Positions 45,228 to 54,155 of a stretch of DNA of 64,000 bases are shown here, piece after piece. The notes under the pieces are model-generated. The model searched no databases, was not told the origin of the DNA, and saw nothing but the letters and a program-made list of their open reading frames with translations. Numbering within the stretch: position 1 is the first letter of the stretch; the number at the start of each line of letters is the position of its first letter. Source of the stretch: Thaumarchaeota archaeon UBA223. Its GTDB lineage: Archaea > Thermoproteota > Nitrososphaeria > Nitrososphaerales > UBA57. The stretch lies in assembly GCA_002495905.1 (NCBI GenBank), contig DAHJ01000025.1, forward strand, positions 54,245-118,244, given 5' to 3'. The translations under genes and the position numbers were made by a program.

Positions 45228-45665
45228 ATGGAAAAAAAGATTCAGGAATTAATTATTGATTTATCTATGTTTGCGGTTGGATTGGCTCTAACTGTTGCAG
45301 GTTCTATAATTGCAGATGGAGGATGGATAATGCTTTTAATCGGATTAATACTTGTAGCAATACCAATTAAAAGATCAAAAGGTCTTGGAAATTTTTCCAA
45401 AGTTAGTGGTATTAACGAAAAAAACATCAGTGTGGAAATTGAAAAAGAGGCATGTATGGGAGTAGGAAGTTGTGTTGCAATTGCACCGCAAGTATTCAAG
45501 ATAGATGAAGCTAGTTTGAAATCATCATTTATGTCATATGCGCCACTTGAACTAGTAGATGAAAAAGGTGCAAGTAATCAAACCATATTAGAAGCTGCGC
45601 AATCATGTCCATATAAAGCCATAATTATAAAAGACAAGGACAAGGAAGAACGAATATTTCCATAA
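45228..45665 (+). CDS. Membrane-anchored single-cluster ferredoxin, likely [3Fe-4S]
   Basis: 145 residues: two helices (about 10-28 and 33-50) then a ferredoxin domain. Cluster Cys are Cys76, Cys82 and Cys127 (CMGVGSC and SCPYKA). The position that is Cys in 4Fe-4S and Asp in Pyrococcus ferredoxin is Val79, as in [3Fe-4S] ferredoxins. So a three-iron cluster is likely. Probable role: electron carrier on the inner membrane face; partner unknown. It is followed by two small membrane proteins on the same strand. Confidence 0.85.
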   Translation: MEKKIQELIIDLSMFAVGLALTVAGSIIADGGWIMLLIGLILVAIPIKRSKGLGNFSKVSGINEKNISVEIEKEACMGVGSCVAIAPQVFKIDEASLKSSFMSYAPLELVDEKGASNQTILEAAQSCPYKAIIIKDKDKEERIFP

Positions 45666-45750
45666 TTGGGCAAATTTCACTACTAATATTTAATTGTTAA
45701 ACCCAAGGTTTTTATTGTTACAATGTTGAGATTTAATGTGGTAAATGTAA

Positions 45751-46323
45751 ATGTCTAATCGCGTAGAAACTGAAAAAGTAGCAACATGGTTTGTATATGC
45801 TGCAGTAATTAATACAATTTTATCATTACTATATGTTACAGTGTTTTTGCTTCCAGATACAATTGGAAATGGAAATATTCCACCTAAAGGAGACTTATTT
45901 TCATTATCTACCGCAGTAGCGACATTTCCTGGAACTTGGCTATTAATAGCATTCCTCATACACGTTACAGTAGGAATATTGGGAATGGTAGGATGGGCAG
46001 GAACATACTATATTTCATCAAGAGTAATGAATAAGAAAACAACAAACAAATTATTAGCGCGAGGTCATCTATTTGTAACAGCATTAGGAGTATATGTTAC
46101 AACAACCTTCTTTGCATTAGCAGGTTTTATTGGAGGAAGAGCAATGATTCCTGAAACAGGATGTGTAGTAATGATTGATCAATGTATGGGTGCTGGAGTA
46201 GCTATCGTTCAGACTTTAATTACATTCACAGTAATTCCAACAGGTGCAGGAATGGGATTAGCACTAACTGGAACTGCAATTGGAATATTAAACGTATTAG
46301 TAACACTTAGACAAGAACAGTAA
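45751..46323 (+). CDS. Four-helix membrane protein, first of a paralogous pair
   Basis: 190 residues with four or five hydrophobic segments. FPGTWLLIAFLIHVTVGILGMVGWAG and the ending VIPTGAGMGLALTGTAIGILNVLVTLR recur in diverged form in the next gene, so this is a tandem duplication. A TATA-like gatttaat lies about 20 bases upstream. No function recognised; a heme- or quinone-protein role is only a guess from its position after the ferredoxin. Confidence 0.7.
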   Translation: MSNRVETEKVATWFVYAAVINTILSLLYVTVFLLPDTIGNGNIPPKGDLFSLSTAVATFPGTWLLIAFLIHVTVGILGMVGWAGTYYISSRVMNKKTTNKLLARGHLFVTALGVYVTTTFFALAGFIGGRAMIPETGCVVMIDQCMGAGVAIVQTLITFTVIPTGAGMGLALTGTAIGILNVLVTLRQEQ

Positions 46324-46329
46324 ATTCGT

Positions 46330-46824
46330 ATGTCCGATTTAATTGAATCAAAATTAGTATCAAAATATTTTCTGATACTATCTTTAATAAATACAATTGC
46401 AGCAATTTGTTTTACATTACCAATATTGGTTCCAACATCAGGTCTTCCTTTAATTATAGGAGCTTTTCCTGGAACTTGGTTAATAGTAGGATATTTTGTA
46501 TTTCTTATAGTCGGAATCATGGGAATGCTTGGATGGAGTGTTGTTTACAGTTCTTTATATTCAATGTTTGACAAAAACCAGACTTCAAAAAGATTGGCAA
46601 TAATTCAGATTGTATTTATTGAATTATCAATATATGGAGTAGCAACGACAATTTCATTTATTGGATGGCAAGGAGGTCAGGCTCTTAGACAAGGATTGTC
46701 AATTGCATCAGTTGGATTTCTAATAGAACCATTTGTATTGCCAACGGGAGTATTTGTTGCATTAGTTTTACTAGGACAACTAGTTGGAGTAATGAATATT
46801 TTCTCGACAATTAGGAAGAAATAA
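46330..46824 (+). CDS. Four-helix membrane protein, second of the pair
   Basis: 164 residues, starting six bases after its paralogue. Shared motifs are FPGTWLIVGYFVFLIVGIMGMLGWS and LPTGVFVALVLLGQLVGVMNIFSTIR. It is shorter in the loop near the end of the third helix, which in the first copy carries two extra Cys residues. Likely forms a heterodimer with it (inference). Confidence 0.68.
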   Translation: MSDLIESKLVSKYFLILSLINTIAAICFTLPILVPTSGLPLIIGAFPGTWLIVGYFVFLIVGIMGMLGWSVVYSSLYSMFDKNQTSKRLAIIQIVFIELSIYGVATTISFIGWQGGQALRQGLSIASVGFLIEPFVLPTGVFVALVLLGQLVGVMNIFSTIRKK

Positions 46825-48372
46825 TCATTTATTTTGAGTTTTAGTTTCTTGTATATCGTCAATTCTTAGGATAGAAGTGGCAGCTTCAGTAGCAGTAATC
46901 AACAATTGTCTTTTCATAAAGGCGGATTCAATTATTTGTGGTTTTCTTCTATTAGATAATTTCCTATTCGAATAATCAAGATGAACATATTTATCAATAG
47001 AAGGTTGAGAGTTTCTCAAGGAGACGAGTAAATCGACGTTATTAAAACCTGCATTAAGACCAAGGGAAATAGGGAGTAATTCAATAGCATTTGAATATGA
47101 ATGAATTGCTAGTTGTGAAAGACTATTGTTATTTAGAGCAAAAGAACGAAGTTGGTTAGAAAGGATAAATTCAAACCAACCACTGCCATAGACGATATAT
47201 GGATTAATTAAAGAGACGCGAATCATCGCCAGTATTCTATGAATAATATCTTCATACAAATCACTGTATCTTTGTGTTTCAGTTCGTATCAGAATAGTAT
47301 TTGACTTGTGTTTAGAACCATGATCAAGAACAAACCAGTTTTTGTCATACATTTTCATAGTAGTAAGATTTGAACAATGACCTATTGTTTTTTTAGATAT
47401 TTCATCAGAATGATTAACTATAAGACATCCAGTAGACCGTTCAATTTGTTCAAGAGATTTTAAGGGAACTCGTTTAACTGTTAAGATTCCTAAGGAATCA
47501 AGTTTGGAAATTAATGAATCATCTATAGTTTTATGACTAAACAGAACATTAATTCCATTGTCAATTAATGGTTTAAGATTGTCAGTAAGAATTTGTTTTT
47601 CGGTTTTTTTGAATTCATTTAACAAAGTCGGATCATTAATTGTGATTTCTTTTTTTATACCTTCATTAGAGATTGATAAAGGGGATAAAATAATTGCAAG
47701 TTTAATATCAGTTAAAGGTAGATGTTCAGATTTAGACAAAGGATCACCATCAAAAATAATTCCGTCGACTAATTTACTATTCAAAGTAGAATCTCCTCCA
47801 TGGCTAAGAACATTAATGTAATCAATAGTTTTAGAATCAGAAAATGAAGGATCGATATTATTGATTGAATCTACAACAAGTTGTGATATTTTTTCAGATT
47901 CTAAACGAGCAAATTTTGATGAAAGGGAAGAATAGATAAGATTTTTCCATTGATTTTTATCTTGGATTAATAATTTTATAGAATCAAGTAAAGAAATAGA
48001 GAAATCAAGAGATTGATTGTACCCGTCAATAATAACATTTGGATGAACGCCTTTTTCCAGATTTATACGTGCTTGTTCTAGAAGAAAAGAAGTCAGAAGA
48101 ATTGCAGAAATTGTGCCGTCGCCAACGTTCTTAGCCATAGTGTCAGAAACATCAGATAGAATCTTAGCAACAGGATGGTCAAAATCTGCCTTTTCTAGAA
48201 TAGATTTACCATCACGAAGAACAAAGGCATCTCCATAATTATTTATAGTTAATTTTTCCATTCCAAAAGGACCAAAAGTATTCATAGTCATTTGTCCAAT
48301 CAATTTTGATGCAGTAAAGATATTCTGCTGGGATGAATTCAATTTAGAAATAGAGGAATTTTTTACAGTCAT
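46825..48372 (-). CDS. Divergent thermosome/TCP-1-family chaperonin-like protein
   Basis: 515 residues. The N-terminus keeps TFGPFGMEKL, a RDGKSIL form of the usual NDGATIL, and GDGTISA in place of GDGTTTA; the C-terminus keeps TEAATSILRIDDI. The GGGA.E nucleotide-contact motif reads YGSGWFE, and the apical part is poorly conserved. It lacks the Gly-Met tail common in thermosome subunits. It is probably an accessory subunit or a weakened ATPase beside normal thermosome genes elsewhere. The start codon is shared in a short overlap with the MFS gene's stop (four bases). Confidence 0.83.
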   Translation of the reverse strand: MTVKNSSISKLNSSQQNIFTASKLIGQMTMNTFGPFGMEKLTINNYGDAFVLRDGKSILEKADFDHPVAKILSDVSDTMAKNVGDGTISAILLTSFLLEQARINLEKGVHPNVIIDGYNQSLDFSISLLDSIKLLIQDKNQWKNLIYSSLSSKFARLESEKISQLVVDSINNIDPSFSDSKTIDYINVLSHGGDSTLNSKLVDGIIFDGDPLSKSEHLPLTDIKLAIILSPLSISNEGIKKEITINDPTLLNEFKKTEKQILTDNLKPLIDNGINVLFSHKTIDDSLISKLDSLGILTVKRVPLKSLEQIERSTGCLIVNHSDEISKKTIGHCSNLTTMKMYDKNWFVLDHGSKHKSNTILIRTETQRYSDLYEDIIHRILAMIRVSLINPYIVYGSGWFEFILSNQLRSFALNNNSLSQLAIHSYSNAIELLPISLGLNAGFNNVDLLVSLRNSQPSIDKYVHLDYSNRKLSNRRKPQIIESAFMKRQLLITATEAATSILRIDDIQETKTQNK

Positions 48373-49856
48373 TTATTTCCACGAACAAGAGCTATGAAGA
48401 TGCCTACAACTGCAATGATAAAACCGATAAAGAATGCCTGACTAAGACCTCCAACATATTCAGCGACAGATATTGAACCACCCACACTATAGATATCTTC
48501 AGAAAGAAATAGTCCAACAGTAGATGCGCCAATAGCAAGACTTAGAGATTGACCAAGATGTCTCATAGTTCCCAACATACCGTTTGCCAAGCTACGATTT
48601 TCCGAGGTTACGGAAGAGAGATTTGCATTAGTATTAGGAGCAGCAAACAATGATAGACCAATGCCCATAATGATCAATGAAACTTCGATGAACAATATTG
48701 AGGATGTAACAGTCAGACGACTCATAAGAAGAAGTGAAATTGCAACTATAGCCATGCCTAAAGCACTTAGTTCTCTAGAAGAGATGAGTTTGGAATATCT
48801 GCCAACTGCGATTGAAGTTACTACAACAGTAAGTGGAAAAGCAGATATCATAAAAGCAGCTTCAGTAGGATCAATAAGACGAATTAGTTGTAAATAAAAA
48901 GAGATCATAACAAGTGCATTATAATGAGAAGTATACATAAACAATGCAGTAAGATTAGTAGACAAGAATAAGCGATTTTTACTTAACATTCGGATGTCAA
49001 GTATAGGGTTCTTTGCTTTATACTCGACCACAACAAAAATTATTAGAAATATAAGTGAGAGGAATGGAAGAATCAGCAAAGGAATTGATATAGCAAAACG
49101 AGACCAAATATGAATATTACCAAACATTGGAAGGAATATTTCTTCGATGTAAAGATCAACGCTAGTCCAGCTTTCTTTTGGTCCAAAGGTTATAGCTACA
49201 AGAAGGCAGGATAATGAAGATGCGAAAAAGAATGAACCAAGCCAATCCATGGATTTATTGAGAGATTTTGTACTTTCTTTGAGTTTAGACGATACAATAG
49301 GTAATAAAACGAGACCTAAAGGAACATTAAGAAAGAAGACATTTCTCCATCCAATATATTCAGTAATAACTGCGCCCAATGCAGGTCCAGTAGCTATTGC
49401 AAGGTAGATTACAGTTACATGAATACTCATGGCCAATCTTCTTTCCTCTGGTGGGAATGCGTCAGTAATTATAGCACGGCTGTTTACCAATAATAATGCA
49501 GCTCCCATAGCTTGTATAATCCTAAAGATTAGTAATTCGGCAATGGTTTGTGATAGACCACTAAAAAGTGAACCAACTACAAAAATACCAAGTCCAATTA
49601 CAAAATATTTTTTTCTTCCATGAATATCAGAAAAACGACCAAAGCTTGTCATAAATGTTGTAAGTATAATTAAATAAATTACAGAAACCCAGATAGCAAT
49701 CTCTATGCCAGTTTGAAAATCCCTAGCAATATTTGGTAATACGAGTGCAACAATTCCTGTATCCAATGGAGCAAGAAATGTAGCAATATTTACTACTACA
49801 AGAGTCATCCATTTATATTCAGATAGAGAATCAGATAGAGATTTAGACATAGACAA
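48369..49856 (-). CDS. MFS drug-efflux-type transporter (DHA2, 14 helices)
   Basis: 495 residues with about 14 hydrophobic segments. The motif GRFSDIHGRKKYFVIGLGIF after the second helix and GPALGAVITEYIGWRNVFFLNVP after the fifth are hallmarks of the EmrB/QacA group. A long loop (about 190-250) is typical. Substrate not readable. Co-directional with the chaperonin-like gene, overlapping by four bases. Confidence 0.9.
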   Translation of the reverse strand: MSMSKSLSDSLSEYKWMTLVVVNIATFLAPLDTGIVALVLPNIARDFQTGIEIAIWVSVIYLIILTTFMTSFGRFSDIHGRKKYFVIGLGIFVVGSLFSGLSQTIAELLIFRIIQAMGAALLLVNSRAIITDAFPPEERRLAMSIHVTVIYLAIATGPALGAVITEYIGWRNVFFLNVPLGLVLLPIVSSKLKESTKSLNKSMDWLGSFFFASSLSCLLVAITFGPKESWTSVDLYIEEIFLPMFGNIHIWSRFAISIPLLILPFLSLIFLIIFVVVEYKAKNPILDIRMLSKNRLFLSTNLTALFMYTSHYNALVMISFYLQLIRLIDPTEAAFMISAFPLTVVVTSIAVGRYSKLISSRELSALGMAIVAISLLLMSRLTVTSSILFIEVSLIIMGIGLSLFAAPNTNANLSSVTSENRSLANGMLGTMRHLGQSLSLAIGASTVGLFLSEDIYSVGGSISVAEYVGGLSQAFFIGFIIAVVGIFIALVRGNK

Positions 49857-49883
49857 CTACAATAGAATATTATAAAATATAAA

Positions 49884-50486
49884 TCAAGTATTTACTGATT
49901 GTTCGCGAATTTCATTTTCTGTAACAACTAGTATATCAATACCATCTCCAGATGCAGCATCGCGATTTATAGCTGAACGAATAGATTTTATAGCTAAATC
50001 AACAGCCTCTTTTTCACTAAGGTTCTTCTTATATTCAGATTCAACTACACCAATTGCCAATTCAGCTCCAGTGCCAACAGTAGCATATTCGTCAGGAATA
50101 ACAGAGCCCAAAGGATCGAGAACATAAACAGCAGGTTTGTTATTTTCTATACCTGCAAGTATAATTTGAGTCATCATAGGGAAAAATTTTTGTTGATACA
50201 TTATTACGCCCATGAGTTTAGCAATAGAATTAGGAGGAACAGGTTGATTTGTTTCCAATTGTAAGATTTTTGCATGTGCTGTTACTTCACGCATCAAAAT
50301 ATTCATATCAGAAATCATACCAGCGGCTACTGCCCCTACAGTATCAGTAAGCTTAAAGACTTTCTTTCCTGAACGGCTAACTAGATGAGTTCCATATGAA
50401 ACTCGTTTTTCTGCAGCTAAAACAATTCCATTGTCAAAAGTAATACCTACAGCAGTAGCACCAGGAATTTGATAGGGCATCGCCAT
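49884..50486 (-). CDS. psmB: Proteasome beta-type subunit, probably non-catalytic
   Basis: 200 residues with the beta fold: GATAVGITFDNGIVLAAEKRVSYG, KKVFKLTDTVGAVAAGMISDM, and LAIGVVESEYKK. Catalytic subunits read G|TTTVGI with Thr1 after the cleaved Gly; here that Thr lines up with Ala10 and no longer pro-sequence is present. Lys of the GKK stretch is kept. So it looks like the structural beta paralogue known in some archaea, with the active one elsewhere. Transcribed just downstream of rtcA with a 25-base gap. Confidence 0.88.
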   Translation of the reverse strand: MAMPYQIPGATAVGITFDNGIVLAAEKRVSYGTHLVSRSGKKVFKLTDTVGAVAAGMISDMNILMREVTAHAKILQLETNQPVPPNSIAKLMGVIMYQQKFFPMMTQIILAGIENNKPAVYVLDPLGSVIPDEYATVGTGAELAIGVVESEYKKNLSEKEAVDLAIKSIRSAINRDAASGDGIDILVVTENEIREQSVNT

Positions 50487-50511
50487 ATTACAGAATTAAT
50501 CATTATCCTTT

Positions 50512-51546
50512 TTAAGGATTGATGGAAACTAGATAACAAAATTTACTTTTTTTATCAATTTCATAATTCATTCCGGTAATTGATTTACATAAATCAAGAT
50601 TAGTTTGTAGATGAGAACTAATATAAGATGTAGTGAATTGAGATGAATTTTTTGAAAGAGATAAAAATGGAATAATCATATCTGCCAAATGATGATCAAC
50701 AGTACAATTAGATACATATTCAGAAAGAAATTTTTTAGAGCAAGTTTTTCCCAATAACTTTAAGTTTTTTAGATTAGATGCTAGAGAATCAGATCCAATG
50801 AAGGATTTTTGAGAAGTAGTAGAAATACAAAGTCCAGATGAGAAGGAATCAGACTCATGTATAGAAGTGTTTATAGAATTTACTCGAAGTTGATGTTGTT
50901 CTAAGAAATTTTTTGCGTATAAACACTGTTCATCAATCATAGTTTGTGAATTAGATGATTCTGAAGTTATTATTCCGTCAATTGTCAAATTTAGATACTC
51001 GGGTTCAATAAGTGAAATAGGTTTTATTTTTGTTGGTGATTTAACCTTGAAAATAATTTTTCCGTTACCCTTAGGGTAAAAACCACGTTTAATAATATTT
51101 GTAGTAATAGAAAATCCGAGTTTTTCAAGTATTGGAATGATGATTTTGCAAAGATAATCAGTAGAAGGGCTCCAATTTACATCAGTACCACCTGTAATTG
51201 TAAACATAAATGTTTTACCTGAAATACTGATTGATTGTAAAAGAGATTGTAATAGTAGAGTAATACTGCCCGCAGTGCCAATATCAATTTCAAGAGTTTT
51301 TGAAGAGATTTTATTTGGGTATAAAGAGATTGAAGTAGAATTAAGTTCGAGTCCCTCTGTATCAGAGTTGCTTAATTCGGCTATGTTTCGAATTGAATGA
51401 AGATGTTGAGGTCGAAGTCCAGGTTTAGGTCTATTAGATCTTATTTTATCAATAGTTATAGATTCTCCAAGAGCTGCAGCAAGAGAGACAGAAGTTCGAA
51501 GAATTTGACCACCTCCTTCACCATGTGAGCCATCAATTTTTATCAT
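50512..51546 (-). CDS. rtcA: RNA 3'-terminal phosphate cyclase
   Basis: Converts RNA 3'-phosphate ends to 2',3'-cyclic phosphate using ATP. Motifs are clear: IDGSHGEGGGQILRTSVSLA at the start, RPKPGLRPQHL, and the catalytic His in DHHLADMIIPF (usually HLADQ; here Gln is Met). 344 residues is normal. It probably heads a transcript with psmB. Confidence 0.93.
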   Translation of the reverse strand: MIKIDGSHGEGGGQILRTSVSLAAALGESITIDKIRSNRPKPGLRPQHLHSIRNIAELSNSDTEGLELNSTSISLYPNKISSKTLEIDIGTAGSITLLLQSLLQSISISGKTFMFTITGGTDVNWSPSTDYLCKIIIPILEKLGFSITTNIIKRGFYPKGNGKIIFKVKSPTKIKPISLIEPEYLNLTIDGIITSESSNSQTMIDEQCLYAKNFLEQHQLRVNSINTSIHESDSFSSGLCISTTSQKSFIGSDSLASNLKNLKLLGKTCSKKFLSEYVSNCTVDHHLADMIIPFLSLSKNSSQFTTSYISSHLQTNLDLCKSITGMNYEIDKKSKFCYLVSINP

Positions 51547-51603
51547 TAGAACATTAAATACAATGGAGATTTAAATAGAATTTCTATTACTAAAATAGAG
51601 GGC

Positions 51604-52107
51604 ATGAATGTAGGAATACTAGTAGGAAGATTTCAGCCTCTGCACAAAGGGCATATTCAAGCTATAGAATATGCAAAGAATAATTCAGAGAAATTATTCA
51701 TAATCGTAGGAAGTGCAGAGAAAAGTAATCAAAAAAGAAATCCATTTTCATTTGAAGAGAGAAAAAGAATGATTGATTTAGCATTAAAGGGAAAAAAATT
51801 GCAAAAAAATATTTCAATTGTACCCATAAATGATGCAAACAACCATCCAGAATGGATAGAATCAATTAAAAATACAATAGGAGAATACAATATAATTTTC
51901 ACAAATGATGAATTGACAGAAAGATTATTCAAAGAAGACGAAACAAAAGTAATTAATGTACCATTAATAGATAGAAATGAATTATCTGCTACTGAAGTAA
52001 GAAAGAGACTGGAATTAGGCAAAGGATGGAAATCACTAGTAATGCCTGAAATAGCAGAATATCTATCAGAGATTAATGCAGTAGAACGAATGAAATCTAT
52101 AATTTAG
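51604..52107 (+). CDS. nadM: Nicotinamide-nucleotide adenylyltransferase (archaeal NadM)
   Basis: Makes NAD from NMN and ATP. The nucleotidyltransferase motif GRFQPLHKGH is at residues 8-17, and the second motif LSATEVRKRL follows near 140. 167 residues matches the archaeal form. Divergent from rtcA; its 3' end overlaps the aminotransferase gene by 11 bases. Confidence 0.93.
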   Translation: MNVGILVGRFQPLHKGHIQAIEYAKNNSEKLFIIVGSAEKSNQKRNPFSFEERKRMIDLALKGKKLQKNISIVPINDANNHPEWIESIKNTIGEYNIIFTNDELTERLFKEDETKVINVPLIDRNELSATEVRKRLELGKGWKSLVMPEIAEYLSEINAVERMKSII

Positions 52108-53269
52108 AGAGATTTTTTAATGCTGCGTCAATTGCCGCGTCAGTATTTGCCTTGAATCCAAGACGATTCATGTTATTTGCAATTGAAGAAATAGTAGTAA
52201 GGACATAATATGAATTAATCATGCCAAGACTTCCTACTCTAAATATTTTGCCCATCATCTCTCCAAAACCTCCAGCGACGACTACTCCATAGTTTTTAGC
52301 TAATGAACCACGAAATTCTTTATCGTCAATTCCGTCAGGGTATGCAATAGATATAACAGTGTTAGAACGAGTTTCTGGGGCGCCAAAGAGTTGCAATCCC
52401 ATTGCCTCAAATGCATCATAAAATGCTTTACCACATATTTGATGACGAATGTATCTATTCTCCATTCCTTCCTCAATCATAATATCGTATGCTTTGTTCA
52501 AAGCAAAATAAACAGGTAAACAGGGAGTGAAAGGAGTTTGTTTGACTTTATCTGACATTTTAATAAAACGTGGAAGATTAAGGAAATGAAGTTTCTGTGG
52601 ATCATTCATCATCTGTTCTTTATACCGTTTACTAAGTGCAATCATAGCTAGTCCAGGAGGTGCTGCACAAGCTTTCTGGCTGCCAGTAGCAATAAAATCA
52701 ATATTGTAATCCTCAAGAGGCATTTTATCTGCACCCCAATTAGAAACTGCATCGGCTACAAGAAATGCTCCATGTTTTGAAGTTAAATCACCAGCTTCTT
52801 TAAGCCAATGACACATTGCTCCTGATGATGTTTCGTTAGTGACGATGTAAGCTGCTTTAGCGTCAGGATTATTTTCCAAAGCACGTTCAAAATCAGACAA
52901 AGAAGGGAAATCTCCATAATTGGCAACGAGTTCTATAGGAGTAGCTCCTACACTAGCTATTTGTTCGGAAACCCTTCCTCCAAATTCTCCACACACAGTA
53001 ACAAGTGCTTTATCATCTTTTCGAAGAATATTGGTTATACTGGCTTCTACTGCGGCAGTACCAGAAGCAGATAAATGAATAATATCTTCTTCACATTCAA
53101 ATAGAATTTTTCCCTTACGAATCATTTCTTTCATCATAGAGCTGAAAGTGGCTGTTCGATGGCCAATACTAGGAGCGACCATTGCTTGTGTGACTTCGAT
53201 AGGCACATTAGTTGGTCCGGGAAGCATGATTAATTGCTGATATGTAGAGTCGTTTGCATTAATTGACAT
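52097..53269 (-). CDS. Class V aminotransferase (alanine/serine-glyoxylate type)
   Basis: PLP enzyme of 390 residues. LMLPGPTNVPIEVTQAM opening, HLSASGTAAVEASI, and the PLP-binding Lys in ATGSQKACAAPPGLA are diagnostic for the alanine-glyoxylate/serine-pyruvate group. The amino donor cannot be fixed from sequence. It likely links glycine/serine and glyoxylate pools. Start ATG at 53269. Confidence 0.9.
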   Translation of the reverse strand: MSINANDSTYQQLIMLPGPTNVPIEVTQAMVAPSIGHRTATFSSMMKEMIRKGKILFECEEDIIHLSASGTAAVEASITNILRKDDKALVTVCGEFGGRVSEQIASVGATPIELVANYGDFPSLSDFERALENNPDAKAAYIVTNETSSGAMCHWLKEAGDLTSKHGAFLVADAVSNWGADKMPLEDYNIDFIATGSQKACAAPPGLAMIALSKRYKEQMMNDPQKLHFLNLPRFIKMSDKVKQTPFTPCLPVYFALNKAYDIMIEEGMENRYIRHQICGKAFYDAFEAMGLQLFGAPETRSNTVISIAYPDGIDDKEFRGSLAKNYGVVVAGGFGEMMGKIFRVGSLGMINSYYVLTTISSIANNMNRLGFKANTDAAIDAALKNLSKL

Positions 53270-53367
53270 TTAATTTCAGGATATTATAATTATTAGATAC
53301 TGATAACTTTTTCGAAGTTTTGTTACCACTAATTTATTTTTATACTTGCAGTGTAAGATAATAATCT

Positions 53368-54150
53368 ATGAATAATGGAGACCTAATATTGTTAGATTTT
53401 ACTGCAAAAGTAAAAGATACCGGAGACATCATAGAGACAACAATTGAAGAGGAAGGAAAGAAAATTGGAGATATTGACGAGGATTTTGTATTTAAGCCCA
53501 GATTAGTAGCAGTTGGAGATAGTTGGGTATTAAAAGGATTAGATGAAGCGCTTGCAGAAGCTGAGATAGGAAAACAAGTAAATATTGACATATCTCCAGA
53601 AAAAGGATTCGGAGTGAGAGATGCTTCAAAAACAAGATTAGTGCCTCTAAAGAAATTTAGAGACAAAGCAGATCAAATCAGTGTTGGGGCAGAAATTGAA
53701 ATAGATGGAAGAATTGGAATAGTAAGGTTTGTAGGTTCAGGAAGAGCTCAAATTGATTTTAATCATAGATATGCAGGAAGAACTTTAGAATATAATTTCA
53801 CAGTAGTTAAGAAAATTGAAGATAATAAAGAAATGATAAATGAGATTATTGAAAGAAGAATTCCAAATAGCATTGAAAAAATCAATGTTGAAGTCGAACA
53901 GAGTGTTGCGAATATTAGAATTCCAGATGAATATTTTCTATTAGAAGGTTTGCAAATAATAAAAAGAGCAATAGCAAACGAGATTATGAAATATGTAAAA
54001 GATGTAAATGAAGTATCCTATATTGAACAATTTAAAGATGAAAAACAAGTACAAGATGATGATAAAAATAAAGAAGAATCAACTGAACAAAAAACAGTTA
54101 CAGATGATTCAAACGTAGAAAACGAATCTAGTGAAGAAAAAATAGAATAG
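53368..54150 (+). CDS. FKBP/SlyD-type peptidyl-prolyl isomerase with IF domain
   Basis: 260 residues. FKBP halves (LILLDFTAKVKDTGDIIETTIEEEG and, after the flap, FNHRYAGRTLEYNFTVVKK) flank an inserted chaperone domain (about 60-130; KGFGVRDASKTRLVPLKKF), as in SlyD-like archaeal FKBPs. A helical C-terminal extension ends in an acidic Asp/Glu-rich tail. Cytosolic folding helper; no signal sequence. Transcribed alone. Confidence 0.9.
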   Translation: MNNGDLILLDFTAKVKDTGDIIETTIEEEGKKIGDIDEDFVFKPRLVAVGDSWVLKGLDEALAEAEIGKQVNIDISPEKGFGVRDASKTRLVPLKKFRDKADQISVGAEIEIDGRIGIVRFVGSGRAQIDFNHRYAGRTLEYNFTVVKKIEDNKEMINEIIERRIPNSIEKINVEVEQSVANIRIPDEYFLLEGLQIIKRAIANEIMKYVKDVNEVSYIEQFKDEKQVQDDDKNKEESTEQKTVTDDSNVENESSEEKIE

Positions 54151-54155
54151 GTATT

